Positions 16,138 through 24,493 of a stretch of 59,543 bases of DNA are shown here, in pieces. Below the pieces are notes generated by a model. That model was not told the origin of the DNA and searched no databases. It saw only the letters and a list, made by a program, of their open reading frames with translations. The position numbers were made by a program, and so were the translations under genes. Numbering within the stretch: the first letter of the stretch is position 1; every line of letters begins with the position of its first letter. The DNA comes from an uncultured Lachnospiraceae bacterium (lineage in GTDB: Bacteria; Bacillota; Clostridia; Lachnospirales; Lachnospiraceae): positions 1-59,543 of the forward strand of contig CANRLR010000049.1 of assembly GCA_947631505.1 (NCBI GenBank), in the 5' to 3' direction.

Positions 16138-17887
16138 TTACTGGCAGAAAAGGTTCAGTCAGATTGAACAGATTGAACACGATCAGGGTGTTCAGTGCTA
16201 TGCAGATATTGAAAGACTATACCGTAACGCACAAAGGCAGATTGAAAGTCAGATTGAAGCGTGGTATGGTCGGTTTGCTGACAATAACAATATTTCCCTT
16301 GCAAAAGCCAAACGCCTGTTGACCACAAAGGAACTTGCTGAACTGAAATGGGATGTTCAGGAATATATCCGGTATGGTCAGGAAAACGCTGTCAATGGTC
16401 AGTGGATCAAGCAACTGGAAAATGCGTCATCCCGGTATCATATCAACAGACTGGAAGCAATCAGGTTACAAATGCAGCAGTCCATTGAAGTATTGTTTGG
16501 AAACCAACTTGACGATATTGACCAGACCATGAGGGCAATTTATAAAGACGGTTTTTACAGGACGGCTTTTGAAGTTCAGAAAGGTTTTGGGGTCGGTTGG
16601 GATTTTGGCACACTGGATGAAAAACAGATAAACAAAATTATCAACAGACCTTGGGCAGCTGATGGGAAGAATTTTTCTGCAAGGATTTGGCAGAATAAAC
16701 AGAAGTTAGTGAACGAATTGAACACTACATTGACACAGGGTATTGTGTTAGGGCAAGACCCGCAGAAAACCATAGACACAATTGCCCGAAAAATGAACAC
16801 GTCAAAGAAGAATGCCGGGCGGCTTGTAATGACGGAACAGGCATTTTTCAGCGAAACGGCACAACATGATTCATTCAAGGAACTTGGGATTGAAATGTAT
16901 GAGATTGTGGCAACCCTTGATTCACATACATCTGATATATGTCAGGAAATGGACGGCAAGGTTTTCCCTATGTCACAGTGGGAAGTTGGGGTCACAGCCC
17001 CACCATTTCATGTTTATTGCCGTTCAACTACTGTTCCGGCGTTTGATGATGAATTTGACCTGATTGGTAAACGTGCCGCAAGGAGTGAGGATGGCAAGAC
17101 CTATTATGTGCCGTCAACAATGACATACAAGCAATGGGAAAAGTCCTTTGCAACCGGGAACGGTGACAAGTCAGGGTTGAAGCAAGTCTCACCTGATGAT
17201 ACAATGAAAGTTAAAGCAGACATAACAAAGTATAAAAAGAAAGATGCTATTGACCGTTTGAAAACGGAACACGGCATTGAATTCAAGGATAGCAGAAAAT
17301 ACGTTATGGATGAAAGACTTCTTTCATCATGCGTCAGTTGGTTGGATGGATTCAGTTCAAAGTATGGTTCATTCATGCAGAATATCAAACACAGACTGCC
17401 TTTGCTACAAAATCAGCCCGCTTCCAAGATGAAGGGCAAGGTTGGGTGCTTTTCGTGGTACACTGTAACAGGCAAGGTTGATTCCATAGAACTGAACGGC
17501 GTATATTTTTCAGATTATGACTATATGCAGAAATATGTTCAGGGTGCTATCAGTTCAAAGTGGACTGTTGCAAACGCTGAACCACACAAGACCTTTGTTC
17601 ATGAATTTGGTCATTATGTGTCACATTCCATGAAAGAGATCATAGGCAATAAGAACTGGCAGCATGATTTCATTCAGGAATGTATCACAGAGTTCAAAAA
17701 ACATGAACCAAATTACCAGTATGATTCATATGTTGGCATGGGTGACTATGTTTCAAGGTATGGGGCAACCAAGGAAGCAGAACTTTTTGCAGAAGCATTT
17801 GCAGAAGCGTTTGGGGGTGACAATCCAAGAACCTTTGCAAAGATTTTTGGTGAAAAACTGGATAAACTTTTGAAAGAGGTGAAATAA
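16118..17887 (+). CDS. MuF head protein with C-terminal zinc metallopeptidase domain
   Basis: 589 aa. Residues to about 340 form a phage Mu gpF-type minor head domain, ending with SDICQEMDGKVFPMSQW and PPFHVYCRSTTVP. Residues about 370-589 are an added domain with the zincin motif HEFGH (His 495, Glu 496, His 499) and, about 55 residues on, EAELFAEAFAEAF, whose Glu could be the third zinc ligand (gluzincin pattern). Known MuF polymorphic toxins carry effector domains in the same place and may be delivered with the DNA, so an ejected peptidase effector is inferred. It overlaps the portal gene. Confidence 0.83.
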   Translation: MAKKKRDYWQKRFSQIEQIEHDQGVQCYADIERLYRNAQRQIESQIEAWYGRFADNNNISLAKAKRLLTTKELAELKWDVQEYIRYGQENAVNGQWIKQLENASSRYHINRLEAIRLQMQQSIEVLFGNQLDDIDQTMRAIYKDGFYRTAFEVQKGFGVGWDFGTLDEKQINKIINRPWAADGKNFSARIWQNKQKLVNELNTTLTQGIVLGQDPQKTIDTIARKMNTSKKNAGRLVMTEQAFFSETAQHDSFKELGIEMYEIVATLDSHTSDICQEMDGKVFPMSQWEVGVTAPPFHVYCRSTTVPAFDDEFDLIGKRAARSEDGKTYYVPSTMTYKQWEKSFATGNGDKSGLKQVSPDDTMKVKADITKYKKKDAIDRLKTEHGIEFKDSRKYVMDERLLSSCVSWLDGFSSKYGSFMQNIKHRLPLLQNQPASKMKGKVGCFSWYTVTGKVDSIELNGVYFSDYDYMQKYVQGAISSKWTVANAEPHKTFVHEFGHYVSHSMKEIIGNKNWQHDFIQECITEFKKHEPNYQYDSYVGMGDYVSRYGATKEAELFAEAFAEAFGGDNPRTFAKIFGEKLDKLLKEVK

Positions 17888-17888
17888 C

Positions 17889-18035
17889 ATGGAAGAACCC
17901 AAAGGAATTGATTATTGGTATATCGGTGAAAATGAAAAGTGGTGCATCAAGGATGATGCCCCGGAATGGGCGAAAGAAGAATTTGAAGAATACTTCAATG
18001 ATGAACCGGACGAAAACGGAATTGCGAGGATATGA
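17889..18035 (+). CDS. Small acidic protein after MuF
   Basis: 48 aa, strongly acidic and Trp-rich: starts MEEPKGIDYWYIGENEKWC, later EWAKEEFEEYF. It starts 1 bp after the MuF stop, with GAAAGAGGTGAAATAAC as ribosome site, and is followed at once by a terminator. Its place next to an effector-type MuF tail raises the possibility of an immunity or chaperone role, but nothing in the sequence proves it. Confidence 0.6.
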   Translation: MEEPKGIDYWYIGENEKWCIKDDAPEWAKEEFEEYFNDEPDENGIARI

Positions 18036-18041
18036 GAAAAG

Positions 18042-18067
18042 GCACTGTCAAATGACGGTGCTTTTTT
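18042..18067 (+). terminator. Intrinsic terminator after the MuF pair
   Basis: GCACTGTC (18042-18049) and GACGGTGC (18054-18061) form an 8-bp stem with one G-T pair, loop AAAT, followed by TTTTTT. It separates the portal/MuF genes from the scaffold/capsid genes, which should change their transcript ratio. Confidence 0.85.
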
Positions 18068-18144
18068 GGTGGGTATAAATGGTCAAAAGATTTATTTTAA
18101 TGCTTATATGACCGCTATATGAGTTTATCTGAAAGGATGATTTG

Positions 18145-18222
18145 ATGGAACGCATAAAAGAAGTATTAGTTAGCACCAAATCCAACATTTACTATTACAC
18201 AGAAAGGGGTGAAAAAGGATGA
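18145..18222 (+). CDS. Possible 25-aa leader peptide
   Basis: A short frame starting MERIKEVLVSTKSNIYYY follows a good ribosome site, GAAAGGATG, with 6 bp spacing. Its end overlaps a second ATG of only seven codons (18219-18242). Either may be a translated leader of the scaffold/capsid message. Coding status is uncertain. Confidence 0.3.
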   Translation: MERIKEVLVSTKSNIYYYTERGEKG

Positions 18223-18383
18223 AACCGGACAACAGCACATAAGAAAGGAACGGTGATCCAAAAATATCTGCCAACTATGGGTAAAATAGTCTGTCGGGTG
18301 TGGCAAGACGTAAAACCGACACAACCAAACTATCATATGGGAGTTACCCCGTAAAAAACGTATTTGAAAGGATGGATAAAACT
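18223..18383 (+). ncRNA. Putative structured leader of scaffold/capsid genes
   Basis: No convincing gene fills this stretch. It contains a chain of short stems: ACTAT/ATAGT (18274-18290), TGTCGG/CCGACA (18292-18321), GGG/CCC (18339-18349) and CGT/ACG (18350-18360). GGGT near 18296 could also pair with ACCC at 18346, a possible pseudoknot. It ends at the scaffold ribosome site GAAAGGATGG. I cannot assign it to a named RNA family. Confidence 0.4.
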
Positions 18384-19007
18384 ATGAAAAGATCAGAACT
18401 TGAAGCATTAGGATTGAACAAGGAACAGGTGGATGCGGTCATCAAGATTAACGGTGATGACATTGAAAATGCCAAAAAAACGGCAGAATCAGAAACGCAG
18501 AATGTTCAGAAGGAAGTTAATTCATTGAAAAGTCAGGTCAAGGAACGTGACAAGCAGCTTGAAACGCTGAAAGACACGGCGGGTGATAACGAAGCCCTGA
18601 CAAAGCAGATTGCAGATTTACAGGCAGAAAATGCCACGGCAAAAGAAACCCATGAAACGGAAATGACACGCCTGAAAGTGGATTTTGCAGTTGAAAAGGC
18701 ACTTGCCGGAGCAAATGCAAAGAACGTCAAGGCGGTCAAGGCACTGCTTGACCTTGAAGATGCAAAACTTGACAAGGAAGGGAACGTCAAGGGATTACAG
18801 GAACAGATTGACAAGTTAACGTCGGCAGATGATACCAAGTTCCTGTTTGAAGTTCCTGAACAGGATCAGGGACAGCAGACATTCAAGGGATTTCAGCCGG
18901 GAACACCAGCAGATCAGAAGCCGGGTGCGGGGGTTGACACAAGCAAGATGAACTATGATGAACTTTGTGCCTACCTTGAAGCAAATCCTGATGCAAAGTT
19001 AGAGTAA
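18384..19007 (+). CDS. GP20-like phage scaffold/minor structural protein
   Basis: 207 aa from ATG 18384, after GAAAGGATGG; an in-frame GTG at 18300 has no ribosome site and crosses the leader structure. The N-terminus MKRSELEALGLNKEQVDAVI is typical of Phage_GP20 proteins. A long coiled coil (QKEVNSLKSQVKERDKQLET) covers residues about 30-100. GP20-type proteins sit before the capsid gene and act as scaffolds in relatives. The tail GTPADQKPG...YDELCAYLEANP matches the usual C-terminus. Confidence 0.88.
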   Translation: MKRSELEALGLNKEQVDAVIKINGDDIENAKKTAESETQNVQKEVNSLKSQVKERDKQLETLKDTAGDNEALTKQIADLQAENATAKETHETEMTRLKVDFAVEKALAGANAKNVKAVKALLDLEDAKLDKEGNVKGLQEQIDKLTSADDTKFLFEVPEQDQGQQTFKGFQPGTPADQKPGAGVDTSKMNYDELCAYLEANPDAKLE

Positions 19008-19034
19008 TTCAACAGAAAGGAAAGGTAAAAAATC

Positions 19035-20243
19035 ATGGCAAAATTTGATGCGAAAAGTTTTAACCCACAGGCATTCAAGTATATGGTTGGGCGTGTCTGA
19101 AATCTTCATATGTATGAAATTAAAAAATCTAAGGCACTGGCAGGAAACCCTGATATTAAGGATGTGTTTACTACACAGAATGGAACAGCTTATGCAAAAA
19201 TTGCAATGCGTGGGTTACTTGACGGTGATGCTGTCAATTATGACGGCGAAACGGACATTACTGCTACGTCCACCAAAACCTTTGAACAGGGTGTTGTGGT
19301 CGTAGGTCGTGCTAAAGCATGGGAAGAAAAAGATTTTTCCTATGACATTACAGGCGGCGTTGACTTTATGCAGAATATCGCTAATCAGGTAGGGGAATAC
19401 TGGGATGGTATTGATCAGGACACTATTCTTGCAACCCTTGATGGTGTGTTCAACATGACAGGAAAAGCAAATGAAATGTTTGTTGATAAGCATACTTATG
19501 ATGTGACTGAAAAGAATGAAGGCAAGATGACAGCAACCACGCTGAACAGTGCTGCAAATAAGGCTTGCGGTGCGAACAAGAAAAAGTTCTCACTGGTGTT
19601 CATGCACAGTGACGTGGCTACGAACCTTGAAAACCTGAATCTTGTTGCACATTTGAAGTATACCGACAAAGACGGTATTCAGCGTGACCTTGACCTGTAT
19701 ACATGGAATGGAAAACTGGTCGTTACTGATGACGATATGCCGACAGTAGAACAGGAAGGATTCTATATCAAGGCAACTGCTGTCACAGAAGGTGCAAAGA
19801 AAGTGGTTGCTGATACAGTCGAATCCCCGGCAGCGAATGAAATTAAGGTTTCAGACGTGACCCCGGTTGCTGAATCCTATGAATCCCCGGCAGAAGGTGA
19901 TTATGTGACGTTTGTTGAACCGTTCACAGAGTACACAACCTATATACTGGGTAATGGTTCAATTTCTTATGAGGATATTGGTGCAAAAGTACCGTATGAA
20001 ATGCAGCGTGACGCAAAGACAAAGGGCGGTGTTGACCGTCTTTATACTCGTCAGCGTAAAGTGTTCGCACCGTTTGGCATTTCATATGAAAAGGCAGTGC
20101 AGAAAACGCTTTCACCAACAGATGACGAATTAAAGAATGGAAAAAACTGGTCACTGGTACATTCCGGTGAAGATGTGGCGGCAAATCGCAGTTACATTAA
20201 CCACAAGGCAATCCCTATTGCAAGAATCAAGTCAAGGGGATAA
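19035..20243 (+). CDS. Major capsid protein, in-frame UGA at codon 22
   Basis: The strong ribosome site GAAAGGAAAGG and ATG at 19035 open a frame MAKFDAKSFNPQAFKYMVGR that meets TGA at 19098-19100, then continues in the same frame through NLHMYEIKKSKALAGNPDI to 20243. Both sides look like one HK97-fold capsid protein (GLLDGDAVNYDGETDI is a hallmark), so the stop is internal. Without the stop it would be 402 aa; from ATG 19110 it is 377 aa, but that ATG has no ribosome site. Options are a disabling mutation, reinitiation 10 bp after the stop, readthrough or a base error. An insert-like region of about 70 residues (AVTEGAKKVVADTVESPAAN) may be a surface domain. Confidence 0.85.
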
Positions 20244-20264
20244 TGGAAAAGGTCAGGTGATTAT

Positions 20265-20660
20265 ATGTATCGTGTGGATGAAGTAAAGAAACGATTACAG
20301 TCCTTTGGGTATGAGGTCAGGGAAGATGATATGTTCTCCTTGACCTTTTGCGTGGAGAAAGTCAGAAGTTCCATAAAGAATGACATAAACTGGCAGGACG
20401 TTCCTGAAGGACTAGAACACATTGCTGTTGATATGGCGGTGGGTAAGTTCCTGAACGCTAAACGGACATTTGCCCCTGATGACCTTAGTAACTTTGATTT
20501 GGATTTTGCAGTAAAGCAGATTCAGACAGGAGATACCAACACAGTGTTTGCGGTCGGTGATGGCAGCAGTACACCGGAACAGCGTTTGACAGCGTTCATT
20601 AGTTATCTTCTGACTTATGGAAAATCAGAGTTCAACTCATTCAGAAGAATCAGGTGGTGA
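20265..20660 (+). CDS. Head-tail connector (DNA packaging) protein
   Basis: 131 aa, all-helical with a C-terminal TPEQRLTAFISYLLTYGKSE segment. Position directly after the capsid gene and size match the gp6/YqbG-type adaptor ring that binds the portal. The AAAGGTCAGGTG site precedes the ATG. Family assignment rests on position and composition more than on motif. Confidence 0.7.
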   Translation: MYRVDEVKKRLQSFGYEVREDDMFSLTFCVEKVRSSIKNDINWQDVPEGLEHIAVDMAVGKFLNAKRTFAPDDLSNFDLDFAVKQIQTGDTNTVFAVGDGSSTPEQRLTAFISYLLTYGKSEFNSFRRIRW

Positions 20661-20664
20661 TGGC

Positions 20665-21048
20665 ATGACTGCAATAGAAAAAGCAAGACAGGCGGCAAGG
20701 AAAGCCATTGAACAGTGCCACTATGACGGTGTATGCACTGTTACGGAACACAACAAGGTGAAAAACGATAAAACCAAGCTGACAACATTTGAAGATGCTG
20801 TTGTCTTGGAAAACCAACCCTGTCACCTTATCTTTAAGACAATAACCAGTACAGAGCAGAGCGAATCAGCAGCGGCAATCAGACAGACCACAAAATTGTT
20901 ACTGTCACCTGACGTAACCATAAAACCGGGGTCAAAAATCACTGTAACACAGGAAGGTGTCACTATTGACTATACTTGCAGCGGTGTCCCGGCTGCTTAT
21001 GGAACACACCAAGAAATAATTTTAGAATTGTTTAGGGGGTGGGCGTAA
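20665..21048 (+). CDS. Head closure protein
   Basis: 127 aa from ATG 20665, preceded by AGGTGGTGATGG. N-terminal helix TAIEKARQAARKAIEQCHYD, then a beta-rich body (ITVTQEGVTIDYTCSGVPAAYGTHQEIILE). This order and the final GTHQEIIL pattern match the head-closure (Hc1-type) proteins seen between adaptor and gp10-like genes. It ends one base before the next start. Confidence 0.7.
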   Translation: MTAIEKARQAARKAIEQCHYDGVCTVTEHNKVKNDKTKLTTFEDAVVLENQPCHLIFKTITSTEQSESAAAIRQTTKLLLSPDVTIKPGSKITVTQEGVTIDYTCSGVPAAYGTHQEIILELFRGWA

Positions 21049-21480
21049 GTGGCAAAAATGGGAAGGTTTGACCCTAGCGGTTTGAAAGAGTTTCAGAAGA
21101 AGTTGGAAAAGATTGACCAGTCGCAGATTGATGGTTTTCTTGAAGATTGTGCAAAGGAACTTGCTGCCCGGCTGTTCCGGTTAGTGGTTAAAAAAACACC
21201 AACCGGACAATACCCAAAGAGTAGCGGAAAAAAAGGCGGCACATTAAAAAGGGGTTGGTCAATCGGAAATATCCGGAAAGAAGGAAGCAACTACATCATT
21301 GAAATTGTAAACCCGGTAGAATACGCAAGCTATGTTGAATACGGACACAGGACAGCCAACCATAAAGGATGGATTTCCGGCAAGTTTATGATGACAATAT
21401 CAGAAAATGAGTTGCGGGACATAGCCCCCAAAGTGCTTGAAAACAAGTTAAAAAATTTTTTAGGGGGTGTCTTATCGTGA
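21049..21480 (+). CDS. HK97 gp10-like tail-joining protein
   Basis: 143 aa from a GTG directly after the previous TAA, with TAGGGGGTGGGCG as ribosome site. Motifs LAARLFRLVVKKTPTGQYP, GGTLKRGW and VNPVEYASYVEYGHRT are the gp10/XkdJ signature. It joins the head connector to the tail. The stop overlaps the next start by 4 bp. Confidence 0.85.
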   Translation: MAKMGRFDPSGLKEFQKKLEKIDQSQIDGFLEDCAKELAARLFRLVVKKTPTGQYPKSSGKKGGTLKRGWSIGNIRKEGSNYIIEIVNPVEYASYVEYGHRTANHKGWISGKFMMTISENELRDIAPKVLENKLKNFLGGVLS

Positions 21481-21896
21481 TTGATTTGATTATTTCCGGT
21501 ATCAGTAACGCACTGTTTGAAGTGTTTGGGTATGAAAATTATGCTACAAAAATACCACAAGACCTTGAAGCACCATGTTTCTTCATTCAGTGCATTGAAC
21601 CAAAGATAAAAAAATACATTAGCACACGTTATTTGAGGACAAACCATTTTGTGATTCAGTATTTCCCAAAATCAGAAGATGATGGGGACATGGAATGTAA
21701 CAATACAGGTGAGCGAATGTTTGAGTGTTTGGAAGTCATCAATGCTGATGGCTTCCTTTTGCGTGGTACAGAAATGAGATTTGAAGTAAAAGATGGTGTT
21801 CTGCATTTCTTTGTGGACTATAACAGTTTTATCAGGAAGGTAAAACAAAAGGAAACAATGGGAAGTTTGCAGACTGGCGTTCATGTGAAAGGTTAG
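21477..21896 (+). CDS. Tail terminator protein (XkdI/DUF6838-like)
   Basis: 139 aa from GTG 21477 overlapping the previous stop, ribosome site TAGGGGGTG. Beta-alpha fold with FGYENYATKIPQDLEAPCFF and LRGTEMRFEVKDGVLHFFVD. Size and place fit the tail-terminator that caps sheath and tube in contractile phages. The family name is from recall; position is strong support. Confidence 0.75.
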   Translation: MIDLIISGISNALFEVFGYENYATKIPQDLEAPCFFIQCIEPKIKKYISTRYLRTNHFVIQYFPKSEDDGDMECNNTGERMFECLEVINADGFLLRGTEMRFEVKDGVLHFFVDYNSFIRKVKQKETMGSLQTGVHVKG

Positions 21897-21904
21897 GTGA
21901 TTAA

Positions 21905-22117
21905 ATGGCAGTAAAAGGACAGAAAGAAGTAACTAAAACCGCAGAAACACAGGCGGTTAAGACGGAAACCAAGTATTCCAAAGAACAGATTCTTGATTCT
22001 GCAAAATTTGCCAACCGCCATGACATTTTGAATGCACTTCTGACTGATGAGAAAGAATACAGCATTGCAGAAGTGAACAGTGTCATGGATAGTTGGTTCA
22101 AGAAAGGAGTGAAATAA
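21905..22117 (+). CDS. Small phage protein before the sheath gene
   Basis: 70 aa. Basic Thr/Lys-rich N-terminus, then KYSKEQILDSAKFANRHDIL and YSIAEVNSVMDSWFKKGVK. Small proteins with this C-terminal pattern precede sheath genes in PBSX-like tails; function unknown. The end carries the ribosome site (GAAAGGAGTG) for the sheath gene. Confidence 0.65.
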   Translation: MAVKGQKEVTKTAETQAVKTETKYSKEQILDSAKFANRHDILNALLTDEKEYSIAEVNSVMDSWFKKGVK

Positions 22118-22119
22118 AA

Positions 22120-23460
22120 ATGGCTTTAGGTGGCGGTACTTTTACAGTACAGAATAAGGTTTTGCCGGGTTCATACATCAATTTCTTTTCAGCAACAGCG
22201 GCATCTGCTTCCATTTCTGACAGAGGAATTGCCACAATTCCACTGATGTTGGACTGGGGCAAGGATGATGAAGTAATTACAGTCACAAATGAAGATTTTC
22301 AGAAACGGTCACAAAAGATTTTCGGTTATGCGTATACGGATGACCAAATGAAAGGATTACGTGACTTGTTTATTGGTACACAAACCCTGTATACATACAG
22401 GCTGAACAGTGGTGGTGTCAAGGCATCAAATGATTATGCAAGGGCAGTATGCAGCGGCATCCGGGGGAATGATTTGAAAATCGTCATTCAGGGTAATTTG
22501 GATGAAACGGATGCATGGGATGTTATTACCTATCTTGGAGTAGACAAGGTTGACGTACAGACCGTAAAATCCGTAAAAGAATTAAATGCAAATGATTTTG
22601 TATCGTTTAAGGATGATTTTGAACTGGCAGTAGTTGCCGGGGCTTCTCTTTCAGGTGGTACAAATGGAACAGCAACAAATTCTGCATATCAGACATACCT
22701 TGATAAGATTGAATCTTACCGTTACAACGCAATGGGTGTTGTTACTACGGATGATACAGTCAAGGCATTGTTTGCTACATTTAATAAGCGCTTGCGTGAT
22801 GAAATTGGTATCAAGTTCCAGTTGGTGCTTTATAACTACACAAAACCTGATTACATGGGTGTGATCAGTGTGAAAAACAAGTGTCTTGATGGTGCTGCCA
22901 AAGGTGAAGATGGTGCAATGGTTTATCCTGATGAAGCGGCTGCTGTTTATTGGACAGTTGGAACACAAGCTGGATGTGCAGTCAATGCTTCTGTTCAGAA
23001 CAAGGTATATAATGGTGAGTTTGAACTTGATGTGAACTACACACAGGCAGAATTGATTGCAGCAATTAAAGCCGGGGAATTTGTTTTCCACAGGGTTGAT
23101 TCTGATATCAGGGTACTGGAAGATATTAACACTATGGTAACAACCACTGACACAATGGGTAACGTATTCAAAGATAATCAGACCATTCGTGTCATTGACG
23201 AACTGGCAAATTCAGATGCACAGCTTTTCAATAAAAAGTATTTGGGTGTTGTCCCAAATGATGATGCAGGGCGTTCTGCATTGTGGGTAGATTTGTGCAA
23301 AATCAGGAAACAGCTTCAAAAAATCCGTGCAATCGAAAATTTCAGTGAAACAGATGTTCAGATTGCACAGGGAGATACAAAAAAAGCAGTTGTGGTAATG
23401 TGTGCAATTACTGTTGTCAATGCAATGTCAAAAATGTATATGACAACCACGATTGCCTAA
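22120..23460 (+). CDS. Contractile tail sheath protein (XkdK-like)
   Basis: 446 aa from ATG 22120 after AGAAAGGAGTG. The N-terminus MALGGGTFTVQNKVLPGSYI, the internal TYRLNSGGVKASNDYARAVCSGIRG region (in two parts) and the C-terminal KIRKQLQKIRAIENFSETDV match PBSX-type sheaths. The C-terminal pair of domains forms the sheath mesh. Its presence shows the prophage is a myovirus. The length is normal. Confidence 0.92.
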   Translation: MALGGGTFTVQNKVLPGSYINFFSATAASASISDRGIATIPLMLDWGKDDEVITVTNEDFQKRSQKIFGYAYTDDQMKGLRDLFIGTQTLYTYRLNSGGVKASNDYARAVCSGIRGNDLKIVIQGNLDETDAWDVITYLGVDKVDVQTVKSVKELNANDFVSFKDDFELAVVAGASLSGGTNGTATNSAYQTYLDKIESYRYNAMGVVTTDDTVKALFATFNKRLRDEIGIKFQLVLYNYTKPDYMGVISVKNKCLDGAAKGEDGAMVYPDEAAAVYWTVGTQAGCAVNASVQNKVYNGEFELDVNYTQAELIAAIKAGEFVFHRVDSDIRVLEDINTMVTTTDTMGNVFKDNQTIRVIDELANSDAQLFNKKYLGVVPNDDAGRSALWVDLCKIRKQLQKIRAIENFSETDVQIAQGDTKKAVVVMCAITVVNAMSKMYMTTTIA

Positions 23461-23481
23461 AAGAAAGGAAGGTGAACAAAA

Positions 23482-23967
23482 ATGAACAATGCAGCAGTAA
23501 TGTTTGCCGGGGATAGTGTTTCAGCCGCACTTGCAGAATGTTATATGACGATTGGTGACAACAGGTATAATTTCATGCAGGCTATCAACCTTGAAGCAAA
23601 GTTTACCAAGAAAAAGACGAAAGTTCCCATTCTTGGCAAGACAGGTCAGGGTAACAAGTCAACTGGATGGGAAGGTAGCGGAAAAGCTACATTCCATTAC
23701 AATCAGTCTGTTTTCCGTCAGATGATGTGCGACTATAAGGACACCGGGAAAGATGCGTATTTTGAAGTTCAGATCATCAACGAAGATCCAACATCTACGG
23801 TTGGTAAACAGGAAATGATTCTTCTTGACTGCAATATTGACGGTGGTATCTTGGCAAAGTTTGACGCAGACGGTGAATACTTGGATGAAGATATGGATTT
23901 CACGTTTGATGACTTCTCTATGCCGACAGGGTTTAATAACCTTGACGGTTTTCTTGTAACTGAATAA
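23482..23967 (+). CDS. Tail tube protein (XkdM-like)
   Basis: 161 aa. Features ECYMTIGDNRYNFMQAINLE, KKTKVPILGKTGQGNKSTG and FTFDDFSMPTGFNNLDGF identify the PBSX/XkdM tail-tube family. Hexameric rings of this protein form the inner tube. AGAAAGGAAGGTG lies upstream. A terminator follows, as expected for highly expressed sheath and tube genes. Confidence 0.92.
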   Translation: MNNAAVMFAGDSVSAALAECYMTIGDNRYNFMQAINLEAKFTKKKTKVPILGKTGQGNKSTGWEGSGKATFHYNQSVFRQMMCDYKDTGKDAYFEVQIINEDPTSTVGKQEMILLDCNIDGGILAKFDADGEYLDEDMDFTFDDFSMPTGFNNLDGFLVTE

Positions 23968-23984
23968 TGCAACTAGTATTTTTA

Positions 23985-24023
23985 TACCCCATATAGCTTT
24001 ATATAAAGCCATATGGGGTTTTT
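23985..24023 (+). terminator. Intrinsic terminator after tail tube gene
   Basis: CCCCATAT (23987-23994) pairs with ATATGGGG (24011-24018), then an A/C mismatch and GCTTTAT/ATAAAGC continue the stem; TTTTT follows. Being nearly symmetric, it may be bidirectional. It limits transcription of the chaperone and tape-measure genes. Confidence 0.85.
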
Positions 24024-24061
24024 AAGTACACACAGGTATATTAGAAAGGACGGTAATAATT

Positions 24062-24493
24062 ATGTCAAATTTAAGCAGATTTATGAAAAGCAACAAAAAG
24101 AAAAGGGAAAACGGATTTTACGCACCCACCACATCATTGACGGATGAAAACGGAAAGCCGCTGAACTGGGAGTTTAAGCCGCTGTCATCCAAAGACAATG
24201 AACGTATCAGGGACGAATGTACTGTTGACGTGCAGATTACAGGAAAGCCTAATATGTACCGTCAGCGGTTGAATACGTCGCAGTACCTTGTCAAATTGAT
24301 TGCAGCGTGCGTTGTTACGCCAAACCTATATGACAAGCAATTACAGGATTCATACGGTGTTAAGAAACCGGAAGATTTAATTTATGAAATGGTGGATGAA
24401 TCCGGTGAGTATCAGGAACTTTGTGTGTGGGTTCAGCAGTATCAGGGTTTCACAAAAACACTTGATGAAAGAGTGGACGAAGCAAAAAACTAA
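24062..24493 (+). CDS. Tail assembly chaperone (XkdN-like), short form
   Basis: 143 aa. GKPLNWEFKPLSSKDNERIR, then YRQRLNTSQYLVKLIAACVV match the PBSX XkdN family, the functional equivalent of lambda G. It binds the tape-measure protein during tube assembly. AGAAAGGACGG precedes the ATG. The frame ends at TAA immediately after a slippery heptamer, so a second longer product is predicted. Confidence 0.88.
   Translation: MSNLSRFMKSNKKKRENGFYAPTTSLTDENGKPLNWEFKPLSSKDNERIRDECTVDVQITGKPNMYRQRLNTSQYLVKLIAACVVTPNLYDKQLQDSYGVKKPEDLIYEMVDESGEYQELCVWVQQYQGFTKTLDERVDEAKN

Noticed and set aside
18300-18383. Longer scaffold protein from GTG 18300
   Set aside because: No ribosome site, it crosses predicted stems, and the usual family N-terminus begins at 18384.
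19098-19100. Switch of genetic code with UGA as an amino acid
   Set aside because: Many genes in the prophage and host end with TGA at sensible positions (for example 456, 2424, 18035), and reading through them would fuse genes. Only this single gene shows an internal UGA.
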